DNA from: SAR202 cluster bacterium Casp-Chloro-G2
GTDB lineage: Bacteria > Chloroflexota > Dehalococcoidia > Lucifugimonadales > UBA3495
NCBI GenBank assembly: GCA_002816575.1
Contig: MUCI01000041.1
Location: forward strand, 1-62,047
Length of the DNA stretch: 62,047 nucleotides
Direction of reading: 5' to 3'
Below are positions 1 through 8,018 of the stretch, one piece after another. The position numbers and the translations under genes were made by a program. The first letter of the stretch is position 1; every line of letters starts with the position of its first letter. A model generated the notes under the pieces. It did no database searches and had not been told where the DNA came from. It was given only the letters and a program-made list of their open reading frames with translations.

Positions 1-2
1 TG

Positions 3-650
3 GACCCCGCTTGGCGCGGCTTGTCGGTCAAGGACCGACAGGACAGCAAGGCCCAATTCGCGGAGGTGCTGAGCGAATTCTCCGACCGTGTGTCCATGTC
101 TAGCTACAGCTTGGTCGGCACGCGGGGCGATGTGGACTTCCTGCTGTGGAAGGTGAGCGAGTCGGTGGAGGCCATCAACGAACTGATGGCGCGGTTGAAC
201 CACACCGACCTGGCCCCGTACCTGACCACACCCCATTCGTACCTGGCCATGACCCGACGCTCGCCCTACATCGACGACCATGTTCATGAGGGCCAGGAGG
301 GCACCGGCGCTTCGACCATGCGCATCATCGGACGGAAGTACCTGTTCATCTATCCCTTCGTTAAAACTCACGATTGGTACCAACTTCCCAAGGAAGAACG
401 GCAATCCCTGATGAACGAGCACTTCGTCATTGGCCATAAATACCCCGATGTAAAGATCAGCACGGCTTACTCCTTCGGGTTGGACGACCAGGAGTTCGTG
501 CTGGGCTTCGAGACCGACGACCCATCCAACTTCCTAGACCTGGTGATGGACCTGAGGGAGTCGAAAGCCCGCCCGTTCACCCTGCTGGACACCCCCATCT
601 TCTCCTGCCTAGCCAAACCCATCGACGCCTGCCTCGACGACCTGGGGTAA
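3..650 (+). CDS. Chlorite-dismutase-family heme protein (HemQ-like), 5' end cut by window
   Basis: The protein resembles the chlorite dismutase / coproheme decarboxylase (HemQ) superfamily, which in Gram-positive-type heme synthesis converts coproheme to heme b. The reading frame is open to the first base of the window and begins DPAWRGL, matching a conserved mid-protein segment, so the true start lies upstream. Visible family signatures are YPFVKTHDWYQLP, then MNEHFVIGHKYP, which holds the likely proximal heme histidine, then SFGLDDQEFVLGFETD and the C-terminal LLDTPIFSCL. A terminator follows at once. HemQ function rather than true chlorite dismutase is an inference from the family's usual role. 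Confidence 0.85.
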   Translation, partial: DPAWRGLSVKDRQDSKAQFAEVLSEFSDRVSMSSYSLVGTRGDVDFLLWKVSESVEAINELMARLNHTDLAPYLTTPHSYLAMTRRSPYIDDHVHEGQEGTGASTMRIIGRKYLFIYPFVKTHDWYQLPKEERQSLMNEHFVIGHKYPDVKISTAYSFGLDDQEFVLGFETDDPSNFLDLVMDLRESKARPFTLLDTPIFSCLAKPIDACLDDLG

Positions 651-674
651 GCGGCCCAATTAAGCGGTAATGAA

Positions 675-711
675 AAAGAGGGCGTCCAGTTGAATCGGGA
701 CGCCCTTTCTG
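675..711 (+). terminator. Rho-independent terminator after the HemQ-like gene
   Basis: A GGGCGTCC stem pairs with GGACGCCC across a short loop and runs into TTTCT, about 25 nt after the stop codon. The hairpin is closely related to the second hairpin at 927-964. Confidence 0.75.
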
Positions 712-816
712 GCCCAACCAGCCCCCAATATCTCTTCGACTTAACAATCGACACCCGCGTCCGCTCATTGTGTAATACCCCGCTAATGGTGTCTTACCCG
801 CCCATGGCGTACTACC

Positions 817-921
817 CCGCTCATGGTGAGCCCGTCGAACCACGTTTTCGGGGCAAGCCAACCCTCTCCCCGCGATGAACTTGACAGATGCGGTCCTTCG
901 ACGGGGCTGAGGATGAGCGGG
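817..921. repeat. Inverted pair of a dispersed short repeat
   Basis: The left copy (817-843) reads CCGCTCATGGTGAGCCCGTC and on into GAACCA. The right copy (893-921) is its inverse, GTCCTTCGACGGGGCTGAGG followed by ATGAGCGG. Related single copies occur at 9593-9622 and 35792-35821. The pair lies in the 348-bp gene-free stretch between the heme gene and aconitase. That stretch otherwise holds only the two terminators. Confidence 0.7.
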
Positions 922-926
922 TATGC

Positions 927-964
927 AAAAAGAGGCGTCCCGTTGATTAGGGACGCCTCTTTTT
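927..964. terminator. Bidirectional terminator between converging genes
   Basis: AAAAAGAGGCGTCCC pairs perfectly with GGGACGCCTCTTTTT across an 8-nt loop. The A-run on one side and T-run on the other let it end transcripts from both strands. It sits between the rightward heme gene and the leftward aconitase gene. Confidence 0.85.
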
Positions 965-998
965 CGTTGCCAGTCGTTATGCCGTGACTTTTTAAGCC

Positions 999-3275
999 CT
1001 AGCTGGCAGCCATGTTCTTCATGTGGTTCATGGCGGAGCCGGCTTTGAACCAGTTGATCTGACCGAGGTTCATGGTGTGGCGCAGGTTGATGCGCTCCTC
1101 TTCGCCGTCCTCGTGGGTTACCACGCAGACCAGCGGCACTCCCGGAGTCAGACTGGACAGACCGATGATGCTGATGCGGTCGTCGGCCCTGATCCGGTCA
1201 TAGTCGCCGGGGTCTTCGAAGGTCAGGGGCAATATGCCCTGCTTCTTCAGGTTGGCCTCGTGGATCCTGGCGAAGCTGCGGGTGACCACCGCTGCCGCGC
1301 CCAGCATCCGTGGCGACATGGCGGCGTGCTCGCGGCTGCTGCCCTCTCCGTAGTTGCCGTCGCCGATGGCGATCCACGGAATGCCCTTCGCCTTGTATTC
1401 CCGGGCGATCTCGGGGATGGGTTGGACCTGCTCGCCGGAGAGTTGGTTCTTGCCCGTGCCAGGCTCGTCGGTGAACGAGTTAACCGCCCCCAAGAACATG
1501 TTGTCGCTCAGGTTGTCCAGGTGTCCCCGGAAGCGGAGCCAGGCCCCGGCCGGAGATATGTGGTCGGTGGTGCATTTGCCCGATGCCTTGAGCAGCACGG
1601 GCATGTCGGTGAAGTCTTTGCCGTCCCATGCCGGCCACGGTTCCAGTACCTGCAGCCGGTTGCTGTCGGGATTCACGGAAATGTCGATGCCGCTGCCGTC
1701 CTCGGGGGGCGCTACGTAGCGGTCGGCGCCGGGGTCGAACCCGTTGGCGGGAACCTCCGGAGCGGGGCCGGGCGCGTTCAGTTTGAATTCCTTGCCGTCG
1801 GCGCCGGTGAGGGTGTCGGTCAGGGGGTTGAAGCTCAGTCTTCCGCCCAAGCCCATGGCCACGGCCAATTCGGGACTGGTTATGAAATTCAAGGTGCCCG
1901 AGTTGGCGTCGTTGCGCTTGGGGAAGTTGCGGTTGTATGACGTGATGATGGAGTTGGCTTCGCCCTCCGGCATCTGGTCGCGCCGCCACTGACCGATGCA
2001 AGGCCCACAGGCGTTGGCCAGCACCATGCCGCCGATGGCCTCCAAGGCTGACTGTTGGCCATCGCGGGAGATGGTCGCCCGGACCTGCTCCGAGCCGGGA
2101 GTGATCATGAATTCGGCAGCGGCGTGGAGACCGTGCTCGGTGGCCTGGCGGGCGATGTCGGCGCAGCGGGTCATGTCTTCGTAGGACGAGTTGGTGCAAC
2201 TGCCGACCAGGGCCGCGCTAACCTTGTCGGGGAAGCCCTCTTCCTTGGCCTCTTTGGCCAGAGCGGAGATGGGCCGGGCGCGGTCGGGCGAGTGGGGCCC
2301 GGTGATCTGGGGCTCCAGCTCAGAGAGGTTGATCTCCACGATGCGGTCGTAGTACTGGGCCGGGTCCTTCTCCACCTCGGGGTCGGCCGTGAGCAGGTGC
2401 TTGTACTTCTCGGCCAGCTCGGCCAGTTCGGGGCGGCGGGTCGCCTTCAGATAGGTGGCCATGCGCTCGTCGAAGGGGAAGACGTCGCCGGTGGCGCCCA
2501 ATTCGGCGCCCATATTGGTGATGGTTGCCTTGCCGGTACAGCTGATGGAATTCACGCCAGGGCCGAAGTATTCAATGATGGCGTTGGTGCCGCCGGACAC
2601 GGTCAGCACGCCGGCCAGATAGATTATCACGTCTTTGGGGGCGGTCCAGCCGCTGAGCTCGCCGGTGAGGCGCACGCCCACCAGGGTGGGGTATTTGACC
2701 TCCCAGGGCAGGCCGGCCATCACGTCGGCGGCGTCAGCCCCCCCAACTCCGATGGCCAATGAGCCCAGGCCGCCGGCGTTGGGAGTGTGGGAGTCGGTGC
2801 CGATGATCAGGCAGCCGGGGAAGGCGTAGTTCTCAAGAACGACCTGGTGAATGATGCCCGAGCCGGGCTTCCAGAAGCCCATGCCGTATTTGCGGCAAGA
2901 CGACTCCAGGAATTGGTAGACCTCGTTATTCTCGTTGAGGGCGTCTTGAAGGTCGGAGGACGCGCCGACGCGGGCCTGGATCAAGTGGTCGCAGTGGACG
3001 GTGGTGGGGACGGCGACTTCGCTGCGGCCCGATTGCATGAACTGCAGAATGGCCATCTGCCCAGTCACGTCTTGGTGGGCGACGCGGTCGGGGTTAAGCA
3101 TGATGTAGCTATCGCCGGGCTCAAGCTCGGCTCCCTGGGCATCGTCTAGGTGACCGAGAAGCAGTTTCTCGGCCAGGGTCAGCGGCCGGTTGAGCCGCGA
3201 TCGGACGACCTCAAGGTTGCGCTCCATCTTCTTGTAGGCTTCTTCGACGAACTGAGGCGTTGAGTCGACGTTCAT
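999..3275 (-). CDS. acn: Aconitate hydratase
   Basis: Aconitase interconverts citrate and isocitrate in the TCA cycle with a [4Fe-4S] cluster. The 758-residue length and sequence fit the mitochondrial-type aconitase A branch. Cluster ligands are visible as SCTNSS (Cys360) and ACGPCIGQW (Cys423, Cys426). The substrate-side motifs GTDSHTPNAGGLG and GDGNYGEGSSREHAA are intact. The start is supported by an AGGAG ribosome-binding site 5 nt upstream of the ATG. The gene is monocistronic, with ferredoxin upstream on the same strand but separated by a strong palindrome, and the terminator at 927-964 downstream. Confidence 0.97.
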   Translation of the reverse strand: MNVDSTPQFVEEAYKKMERNLEVVRSRLNRPLTLAEKLLLGHLDDAQGAELEPGDSYIMLNPDRVAHQDVTGQMAILQFMQSGRSEVAVPTTVHCDHLIQARVGASSDLQDALNENNEVYQFLESSCRKYGMGFWKPGSGIIHQVVLENYAFPGCLIIGTDSHTPNAGGLGSLAIGVGGADAADVMAGLPWEVKYPTLVGVRLTGELSGWTAPKDVIIYLAGVLTVSGGTNAIIEYFGPGVNSISCTGKATITNMGAELGATGDVFPFDERMATYLKATRRPELAELAEKYKHLLTADPEVEKDPAQYYDRIVEINLSELEPQITGPHSPDRARPISALAKEAKEEGFPDKVSAALVGSCTNSSYEDMTRCADIARQATEHGLHAAAEFMITPGSEQVRATISRDGQQSALEAIGGMVLANACGPCIGQWRRDQMPEGEANSIITSYNRNFPKRNDANSGTLNFITSPELAVAMGLGGRLSFNPLTDTLTGADGKEFKLNAPGPAPEVPANGFDPGADRYVAPPEDGSGIDISVNPDSNRLQVLEPWPAWDGKDFTDMPVLLKASGKCTTDHISPAGAWLRFRGHLDNLSDNMFLGAVNSFTDEPGTGKNQLSGEQVQPIPEIAREYKAKGIPWIAIGDGNYGEGSSREHAAMSPRMLGAAAVVTRSFARIHEANLKKQGILPLTFEDPGDYDRIRADDRISIIGLSSLTPGVPLVCVVTHEDGEEERINLRHTMNLGQINWFKAGSAMNHMKNMAAS

Positions 3276-3470
3276 ATGAGGCTCCTATCTTGCATTGATG
3301 GCACAAACACCTCAGGAATGGTCCGGTCGCTTGGCCTGAGGATCTGGCTTGGGAATCCCTGCGTATCTGATTCAAGACCGCTGACACGGGCCATCTTGAA
3401 TCCAAAATGGCCCGGAAACCAGTATGGCTGCATTTCCGCCGGGCCAGAGGGCCATCTCTGACTGACGATA

Positions 3471-3510
3471 TAAAACCTTTAAAGGATCACCCTTTAAAGG
3501 TTTTATCTTT
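3471..3510. terminator. Perfect 15-bp inverted repeat, likely terminator after ferredoxin
   Basis: TAAAACCTTTAAAGG and CCTTTAAAGGTTTTA pair perfectly over a 5-nt loop and are followed by TCTTTT on the + strand. Each arm also contains the 10-bp self-palindrome CCTTTAAAGG, so a protein-binding role (two operators 20 bp apart) is an alternative. It lies in the 3276-3593 gap, where I see no gene. Confidence 0.5.
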
Positions 3511-3593
3511 TACTGGTCCCAAGGCTAACTCTGGGGGGTGATCAGCCGGGAGGGTTATTCAGAGCCGCCGGCTGACACCACCGGAGTCGGTTA

Positions 3594-3863
3594 TTACTTG
3601 CGCTTGAGTTCAGAAGGGTCGACGTTCTTGAAATAGTCGTAGTTCTTCTGGATATATTCCTGCCACTGGGCGGGAACCGCGTCTTCGGCGAAGATGGCCG
3701 TCACCGGGCAGACCGGCTCGCAAGCGGCGCAGTCGATGCACTCATCGGGGCTGATGTAGTACATATCGTCTTGGTCGCGGGTATAGATACAGTCAACCGG
3801 GCAAACATCGACACAAGCCGAATCCTTAAGTCCCACGCAAGGTTCGGCGATGATGTAGGTCAT
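3594..3863 (-). CDS. Ferredoxin, 7Fe/8Fe bacterial type
   Basis: This is an 89-residue soluble electron carrier with two iron-sulfur cluster motifs. The first has cysteines in EPCVGLKDSACVDVCPVDC and the second is DECIDCAACEPVCP. The C-terminal tail (WQEYIQKNYDYF) is typical of the Thermus/Mycobacterium FdxA-like group, in which the first cluster is usually [3Fe-4S]. An upstream in-frame ATG exists. The start at MTYIIAEPC was chosen because it matches the family N-terminus and has AAGAGGAG just upstream. Its electron-transfer partner cannot be read from the context. Confidence 0.95.
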   Translation of the reverse strand: MTYIIAEPCVGLKDSACVDVCPVDCIYTRDQDDMYYISPDECIDCAACEPVCPVTAIFAEDAVPAQWQEYIQKNYDYFKNVDPSELKRK

Positions 3864-4050
3864 GGTGAAGGGCTCCTCTTGACTCAGTATTGGCTGATGC
3901 GCGTGCCGGAACGAAGGTTTGAGCCTGCACGCGTCTGGCCGAATGGCACTCAAATTATAGCATAGCGCCGTTCCAATGCAAGAATGCGGGAGCAGATGAG
4001 ATACCGGGCGGTAAACCTGCCCGATAACAGTGTCCGATAACGCGGAAAAT

Positions 4051-4085
4051 CAAAAACCACCGCTGGTTTGACGGTGGTTTTCGTG
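4051..4085 (-). terminator. Terminator of the AsnC-family gene
   Basis: On the minus strand AAAACCACCG pairs with CGGTGGTTTT and continues into a T-rich tail (GTTTTTGATTTT). It lies 30-60 nt past the regulator's stop codon. Confidence 0.8.
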
Positions 4086-4110
4086 GCTAAATCATCGCGG
4101 AAGCTTGCGT

Positions 4111-4551
4111 TTAGAGGACCAGGCCGTAGGTCCGCTTCTTGATCGAAAGGTTCACGAAGGTCTCGGTGCGCTGCACGCCGTCAATGACTCCGACCTTGGA
4201 CCGGAGAAACGTACCCAGGCCCTCGGCAGACTCCAACCCGGCCCAGATGAAAACGTCGTAGGCGCCCGTGGTGATGGCCACGTAGTGGGCCTCGTCCAAG
4301 CTGGCGATGGCCTCCGCCACCGAGTCCGACTTGCCCGGTCCGGTCTGCAGGCCGATCAAGGCGGTTGTCGCGTAGCCCAGTTTTTCCAGGTTGGGCACGG
4401 CGATGATCTTGACCACGTCGTCCACGACCAGGCGGCGCAGACGGCGGCGCACGGTGCCTTCACTAACGCCCACTTCGCGGGCAATCTTGGCGTTGGATGC
4501 CCGGCCATCAAGCTGCAGCAGGGCAATTATCTTCCGATCTAGTTCGTCCAT
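4111..4551 (-). CDS. Lrp/AsnC-family transcriptional regulator
   Basis: This is a 146-residue DNA-binding regulator. The N-terminal winged helix-turn-helix begins MDELDRKIIALLQLDGRAS and carries the recognition segment VSEGTVRRRLRRL. A C-terminal RAM / AsnC ligand domain follows (GYATTALIGLQTGPGK through TGAYDVFIWAG). Family members sense amino acids or related metabolites and bind DNA as multimers. The start was set at MDELDRK by family alignment; a longer upstream frame has no support. A near-consensus promoter lies about 150 nt upstream. The nearest candidates for regulation are the gene itself and the opposite-strand tRNA/miaB/nad genes, but no operator was identified. Confidence 0.93.
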   Translation of the reverse strand: MDELDRKIIALLQLDGRASNAKIAREVGVSEGTVRRRLRRLVVDDVVKIIAVPNLEKLGYATTALIGLQTGPGKSDSVAEAIASLDEAHYVAITTGAYDVFIWAGLESAEGLGTFLRSKVGVIDGVQRTETFVNLSIKKRTYGLVL

Positions 4552-4704
4552 CTGGGTGTCACACTCCGTGGATTGAGGCCCGCCTGTTCGGCTGCGTGCA
4601 CCGGTCTGTCTGGCCGGGGCCGTCAGGAGGTCCATGTCTCGAAACTGTTATTGAATCCGTTGGATCTGCCGGTGTTCCTGGCAGGGAACGGAGATTCTGA
4701 ACCA

Positions 4705-4733
4705 ATCATATGACCGCTTCCAAGGAGTGTCAA
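4705..4733 (-). promoter_or_regulatory. Sigma-70-type promoter for the AsnC-family gene
   Basis: Read on the minus strand, TTGACA (4733-4728) is followed after exactly 17 nt by TATGAT (4710-4705). This nearly perfect pair faces the AsnC-family gene. The rest of the 4552-4972 gap shows no convincing gene. Confidence 0.75.
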
Positions 4734-4972
4734 CACCGAAATCGTACTGATTGCCGGTCTGGATGTCTGTATACCGATCATATTTTCGGGTAAATGCCCA
4801 ATTTAATCAATTAAGGTCAACAATGCCCGGGGCGGCACACCCTCTAGCCTCGCGACGGAGTGATTACCACTGACCACCGGGCGAGTTCGTCGACCTTGGC
4901 CAGTCTCTTGGGCCGTTCCCATTCGGGCCTTGATGGGTTTTGACCCATTTGATACCATTCAAGGTGCGCAGG

Positions 4973-5065
4973 GGAGGGATCGCATAGAGGCCTAGTGCGG
5001 GCGCCTGCTAAGCGCTTAACCCGTCAAAAGCGGGTTCATGGGTTCGAATCCCATTCCCTCCGCCA
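4973..5065 (+). tRNA. tRNA-Ser (anticodon GCU)
   Basis: The acceptor stem is GGAGGGA/TCCCTCC with an encoded GCCA 3' end. The anticodon loop is CTGCTAA, giving GCU. A long class II variable arm (AACCCGTCAAAAGCGGGTT) and the T-loop GGTTCGAATCC complete the structure. The 93-nt length and long variable arm fit tRNA-Ser. Confidence 0.96.
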
Positions 5066-5199
5066 TTATTTTGGCGATAAATCGTCGCTAAAACGGAAAC
5101 TGATTAGCGATTCGGCCGTCCCGACCGTGAGGCGGCGCCACCCAGACCCAGCGCCGCACCTAGATCATTTCAATCAATAGCAGCCTCCCTAAGAACGTG

Positions 5200-5227
5200 C
5201 ATCAAGCTTCTTACATCAAGCTTTTTA
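5200..5227 (+). repeat. Two tandem 14-bp repeats abutting the miaB start
   Basis: CATCAAGCTTCTTA is followed directly by CATCAAGCTTTTTA, ending one base before the ATG of miaB. No Shine-Dalgarno sequence is visible here. The 5066-5199 stretch before it shows no gene. Confidence 0.7.
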
Positions 5228-5228
5228 A

Positions 5229-6539
5229 ATGAACAGTTACTATCTCTGGACCATCGGCTGCCAGATGAACACCGCCGATTCAGAACGGTTGGGCGCCGCC
5301 TTCGACCAGTTGGGGTTGCAGGCGGTGGAGAAAGCCACCGATGCTGATGTCATCGTGCTCAACTCTTGCGTGGTGCGGCAGGGCGCGGAAGACAAGGTTG
5401 CCAGCAACCTTGCCTGGATGGCCCCCCTTAAGAAGCAACAGCCGGAGCGCATCGTGGCGCTCATGGGCTGCATGGTTGGCCCCAATTCGGATGACCTGGC
5501 CCGCCGGTTCCCCTACGTTGACGTGTTCATGCGGCCCCAGCAATTTGAGCCGCTGCTAGAGATGGTGGGAGGCCGCCTGGGCGTGGACTGGGAGGGCTGT
5601 GTTGGCCCGCTGACACCCACCAGGCCCGACGTCAGTTGCCACGTGCCCATAATCCACGGCTGCGACCTGATGTGCACCTTCTGCATCATCCCTTACCGCC
5701 GCGGCCGCCAGGTTAGCCGTCCGGTGGAAGAAGTCGCTGAAGAGGTTGAGATACTGGCCTCCAGGGGCGTGAAAGAGGTCACCCTGCTGGGCCAAACGGT
5801 TGACGCCTACGGTCACGATCTGCCGGAGAATCCTGGATTGGCTGGCCTGTTCGCCAGGCTGAATGACATCGATGGCATCGAGCGGATTCGTTTCCTGACG
5901 TCCCACCCCAAGTTCATGACACAAGACATAATCCAGGCCGTGGCCGACCTGCCCAAGGTCTGCGAACACATAAACCTGCCCGTGCAGGCCGGCGACGACC
6001 AGGTATTGGACCAGATGCGGCGTCATTACCACCGCGCCGATTACATCGAATTGGTGGGCCGTATCCGGGAAACCGTGCCTGGGGTCGCCATCAACACCGA
6101 CATCATCGTCGGCTTCCCCGGCGAGACTGAAGAACAGTTCCAGCAGACGTTGGACCTGCTAAGCGAACTGCGCTTGGACAAGGTGCACTGCGCGGCATAT
6201 TCCACCCGGCCAGGCACCATCGCATCACGGACCATGGACGACGGCCTCTCGGAGGACGAGAAGACCAGCCGCCGCCAGAGGGTTGACCGTTTGCAAGAGG
6301 AAGTTCAGACTGAGATTAACGCCCGATTGGTGGGCACTTACCAGGAGATCTTGGTTGAGGGCCGCCAACGAGGCAAATGGCAGGGGCGCACACGCTCCCA
6401 CAAGCTGGTGTTCTTCGAGGATGAAGCGTGTTATCTAGGCCAACTCGTGACAGTGAAGATTGAGCGTTCCAGCCCGTGGTCCCTGCAAGGTACTCTGGCT
6501 GTAGAAGCCAAATTGGTAAACCCCAGAGGCAAGAACTAA
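5229..6539 (+). CDS. miaB: tRNA-2-methylthio-N6-dimethylallyladenosine synthase MiaB
   Basis: MiaB is a radical-SAM methylthiotransferase that adds a methylthio group to i6A37 of tRNAs. The N-terminal UPF0004 domain starts with TIGCQMNTADSERL (Cys11). The radical-SAM triad is Cys145, Cys149 and Cys152 in GCDLMCTFCIIPYRRGR. A C-terminal TRAM domain ends the 436-residue protein, the usual length. The start has no visible ribosome-binding site and follows two 14-bp repeats. The gene overlaps nadA by one base (TAATG), which suggests translational coupling. Confidence 0.95.
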   Translation: MNSYYLWTIGCQMNTADSERLGAAFDQLGLQAVEKATDADVIVLNSCVVRQGAEDKVASNLAWMAPLKKQQPERIVALMGCMVGPNSDDLARRFPYVDVFMRPQQFEPLLEMVGGRLGVDWEGCVGPLTPTRPDVSCHVPIIHGCDLMCTFCIIPYRRGRQVSRPVEEVAEEVEILASRGVKEVTLLGQTVDAYGHDLPENPGLAGLFARLNDIDGIERIRFLTSHPKFMTQDIIQAVADLPKVCEHINLPVQAGDDQVLDQMRRHYHRADYIELVGRIRETVPGVAINTDIIVGFPGETEEQFQQTLDLLSELRLDKVHCAAYSTRPGTIASRTMDDGLSEDEKTSRRQRVDRLQEEVQTEINARLVGTYQEILVEGRQRGKWQGRTRSHKLVFFEDEACYLGQLVTVKIERSSPWSLQGTLAVEAKLVNPRGKN

Positions 6540-7744
6540 TGGCCGTTTCAAGGCGCCGGCCTAGCGTGCCCATCACTGAGCTTGAGCACTCGGCGTTCTG
6601 TAAAACCGAAGACGAACTCCCGTCCAAACCCTTGGCCGAAGAGATGTCTGTCAATGTTCGTTGGCAGAATATTCCCACGGAATATCTCCATCTCACGGCT
6701 GATGAGTTGGACCTGCGCATCGGCGAAGCCCGCAAAAAGCTGGGCAGTTCGGTTACCATCCTGGGCCACCACTACCAGCGGGAAGAGGTCATCAAGTACG
6801 CCGACTTCCAGGGCGACTCCTACCTGCTGTCCGTGGAAGCGGCCAGCCGTCCCGAAGCCGACTACATCATCTTCTGCGGCGTGCATTTCATGGCCGAGAC
6901 CGCCTGCATCCTGGCCGCGCCCCATCAGAAGGTGATTCTGCCCAACATCACCGCCGGTTGTTCCATGGCCGACATGGCGCCCATGGATGACGTGGAAGAC
7001 GCCTGGGAGGACCTGGAACAGGTACTGGGCCCCGGCGGCATCCTGCCGGTCACCTACATGAACTCTATCGCCGGCATCAAGGCCCTCTGCGGCCGGAACG
7101 GCGGCACCGTCTGCACCTCGTCCAACGCCAAGGCCGTACTTAAATGGGCCTTTGAGCGGTCGGAGCGGGTCTTGTTCCTGCCCGACCAACACCTGGGCCG
7201 CAACACGGCGCTGGACCTGGGCATACCCCTGGACGAGATGGTGGTCTGGAACCCGTTCCGCCCACTGGGTGGCAACACTCCGGAGCAGCTCCGCCGGTCC
7301 AAGATGGTCCTGTGGCAGGGCCACTGCTCGGTCCACACCCGGTTCACCGTGGGCCAGATCGAAGCGGCGCGGGCCCTTCACCCCGACATCAACATCCTGG
7401 TCCATCCCGAATGCCCCATGGAAACCGTTCAGGCGGCCGACTGGGTCGGGTCAACCGAGTTCATCCGCGAAAAGGTCAACTCGGCCCCCGCCGGCAGCAA
7501 ATGGGGAATCGGGACCGAGGTCAGCCTGGTCAACCGCCTGGCCATCAACAACCCGGACAAGACGGTCTTCTGCCTGGACCCGGTCACCTGCCCCTGCTCC
7601 ACCATGTACCGTATCCACCCGGCCTACGTGCTATGGATGCTGGACGGGCTGCTGGAAGGCACGGTCCACAACCAGATCACCGTCCCAGACGATATCAAAC
7701 GGGACTCCCGGATCGCTCTGGACCGGATGCTAGCCCTGAAGTAA
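6539..7744 (+). CDS. nadA: Quinolinate synthase NadA
   Basis: NadA condenses iminoaspartate with dihydroxyacetone phosphate to quinolinate using a [4Fe-4S] cluster. Conserved blocks are LGHHYQREEV, FCGVHFMAE (Cys113), PNITAGCSMADM, HPECPME (Cys292) and VTCPCSTM (Cys351/Cys353). The ATG overlaps the miaB stop codon. The resulting N-terminal extension of about 50 residues is longer than typical NadA, so an internal ATG at 6644 is a possible alternative. No nadB (aspartate oxidase) is in the window; the iminoaspartate source is therefore unknown here. NadC follows 274 bp downstream. Confidence 0.95.
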   Translation: MAVSRRRPSVPITELEHSAFCKTEDELPSKPLAEEMSVNVRWQNIPTEYLHLTADELDLRIGEARKKLGSSVTILGHHYQREEVIKYADFQGDSYLLSVEAASRPEADYIIFCGVHFMAETACILAAPHQKVILPNITAGCSMADMAPMDDVEDAWEDLEQVLGPGGILPVTYMNSIAGIKALCGRNGGTVCTSSNAKAVLKWAFERSERVLFLPDQHLGRNTALDLGIPLDEMVVWNPFRPLGGNTPEQLRRSKMVLWQGHCSVHTRFTVGQIEAARALHPDINILVHPECPMETVQAADWVGSTEFIREKVNSAPAGSKWGIGTEVSLVNRLAINNPDKTVFCLDPVTCPCSTMYRIHPAYVLWMLDGLLEGTVHNQITVPDDIKRDSRIALDRMLALK

Positions 7745-7953
7745 CCGGCGCGGCCGGCACAGCCGAGTTCCATGGTTGATCAGATTTCAATCGCCTTGGG
7801 TTCTTCTCACCGCGTTTCCCATCCCTGAGCTGGCGCCATGATTCTCGGCGTCCTTTCCTCTGCGGTCCCACTACGTGGGTTATGGCCCCTCTTTCCGGGT
7901 TGCGGTACAATTGCGCCTGAACCACCCGGTCCGTGACGAGCTGGTGCCCCCAG

Positions 7954-8005
7954 CCGATTTTCTTAGTTGATTTTCTTAGGCGATTTTCTTAGGCGATTTT
8001 CTCAG
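7954..8005 (+). repeat. Four tandem 13-bp repeats in the nadC leader
   Basis: The unit GCGATTTTCTTAG occurs four times with small changes (7954-7966, 7967-7979, 7980-7992, 7993-8005) and ends just before the nadC ribosome-binding site AGAAGAAGGG. The rest of the 7745-8018 gap shows no gene. Confidence 0.85.
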
Positions 8006-8018
8006 AAGAAGGGTCTCC

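Noticed and set aside
1023-1940. Long open frame opposite aconitase
   Set aside because: It is the complement of a conserved enzyme in GC-rich DNA, has no ribosome-binding site and no family resemblance. Many similar antisense frames were dropped.
4930-4960. Promoter for tRNA-Ser
   Set aside because: TTGATG and GATACC at 16-nt spacing are weak matches; not enough to call.
7954-8005. CRISPR array
   Set aside because: The 13-bp units are directly tandem with no spacers; the same applies to the arrays at 9531-9596 and 40510-41175.
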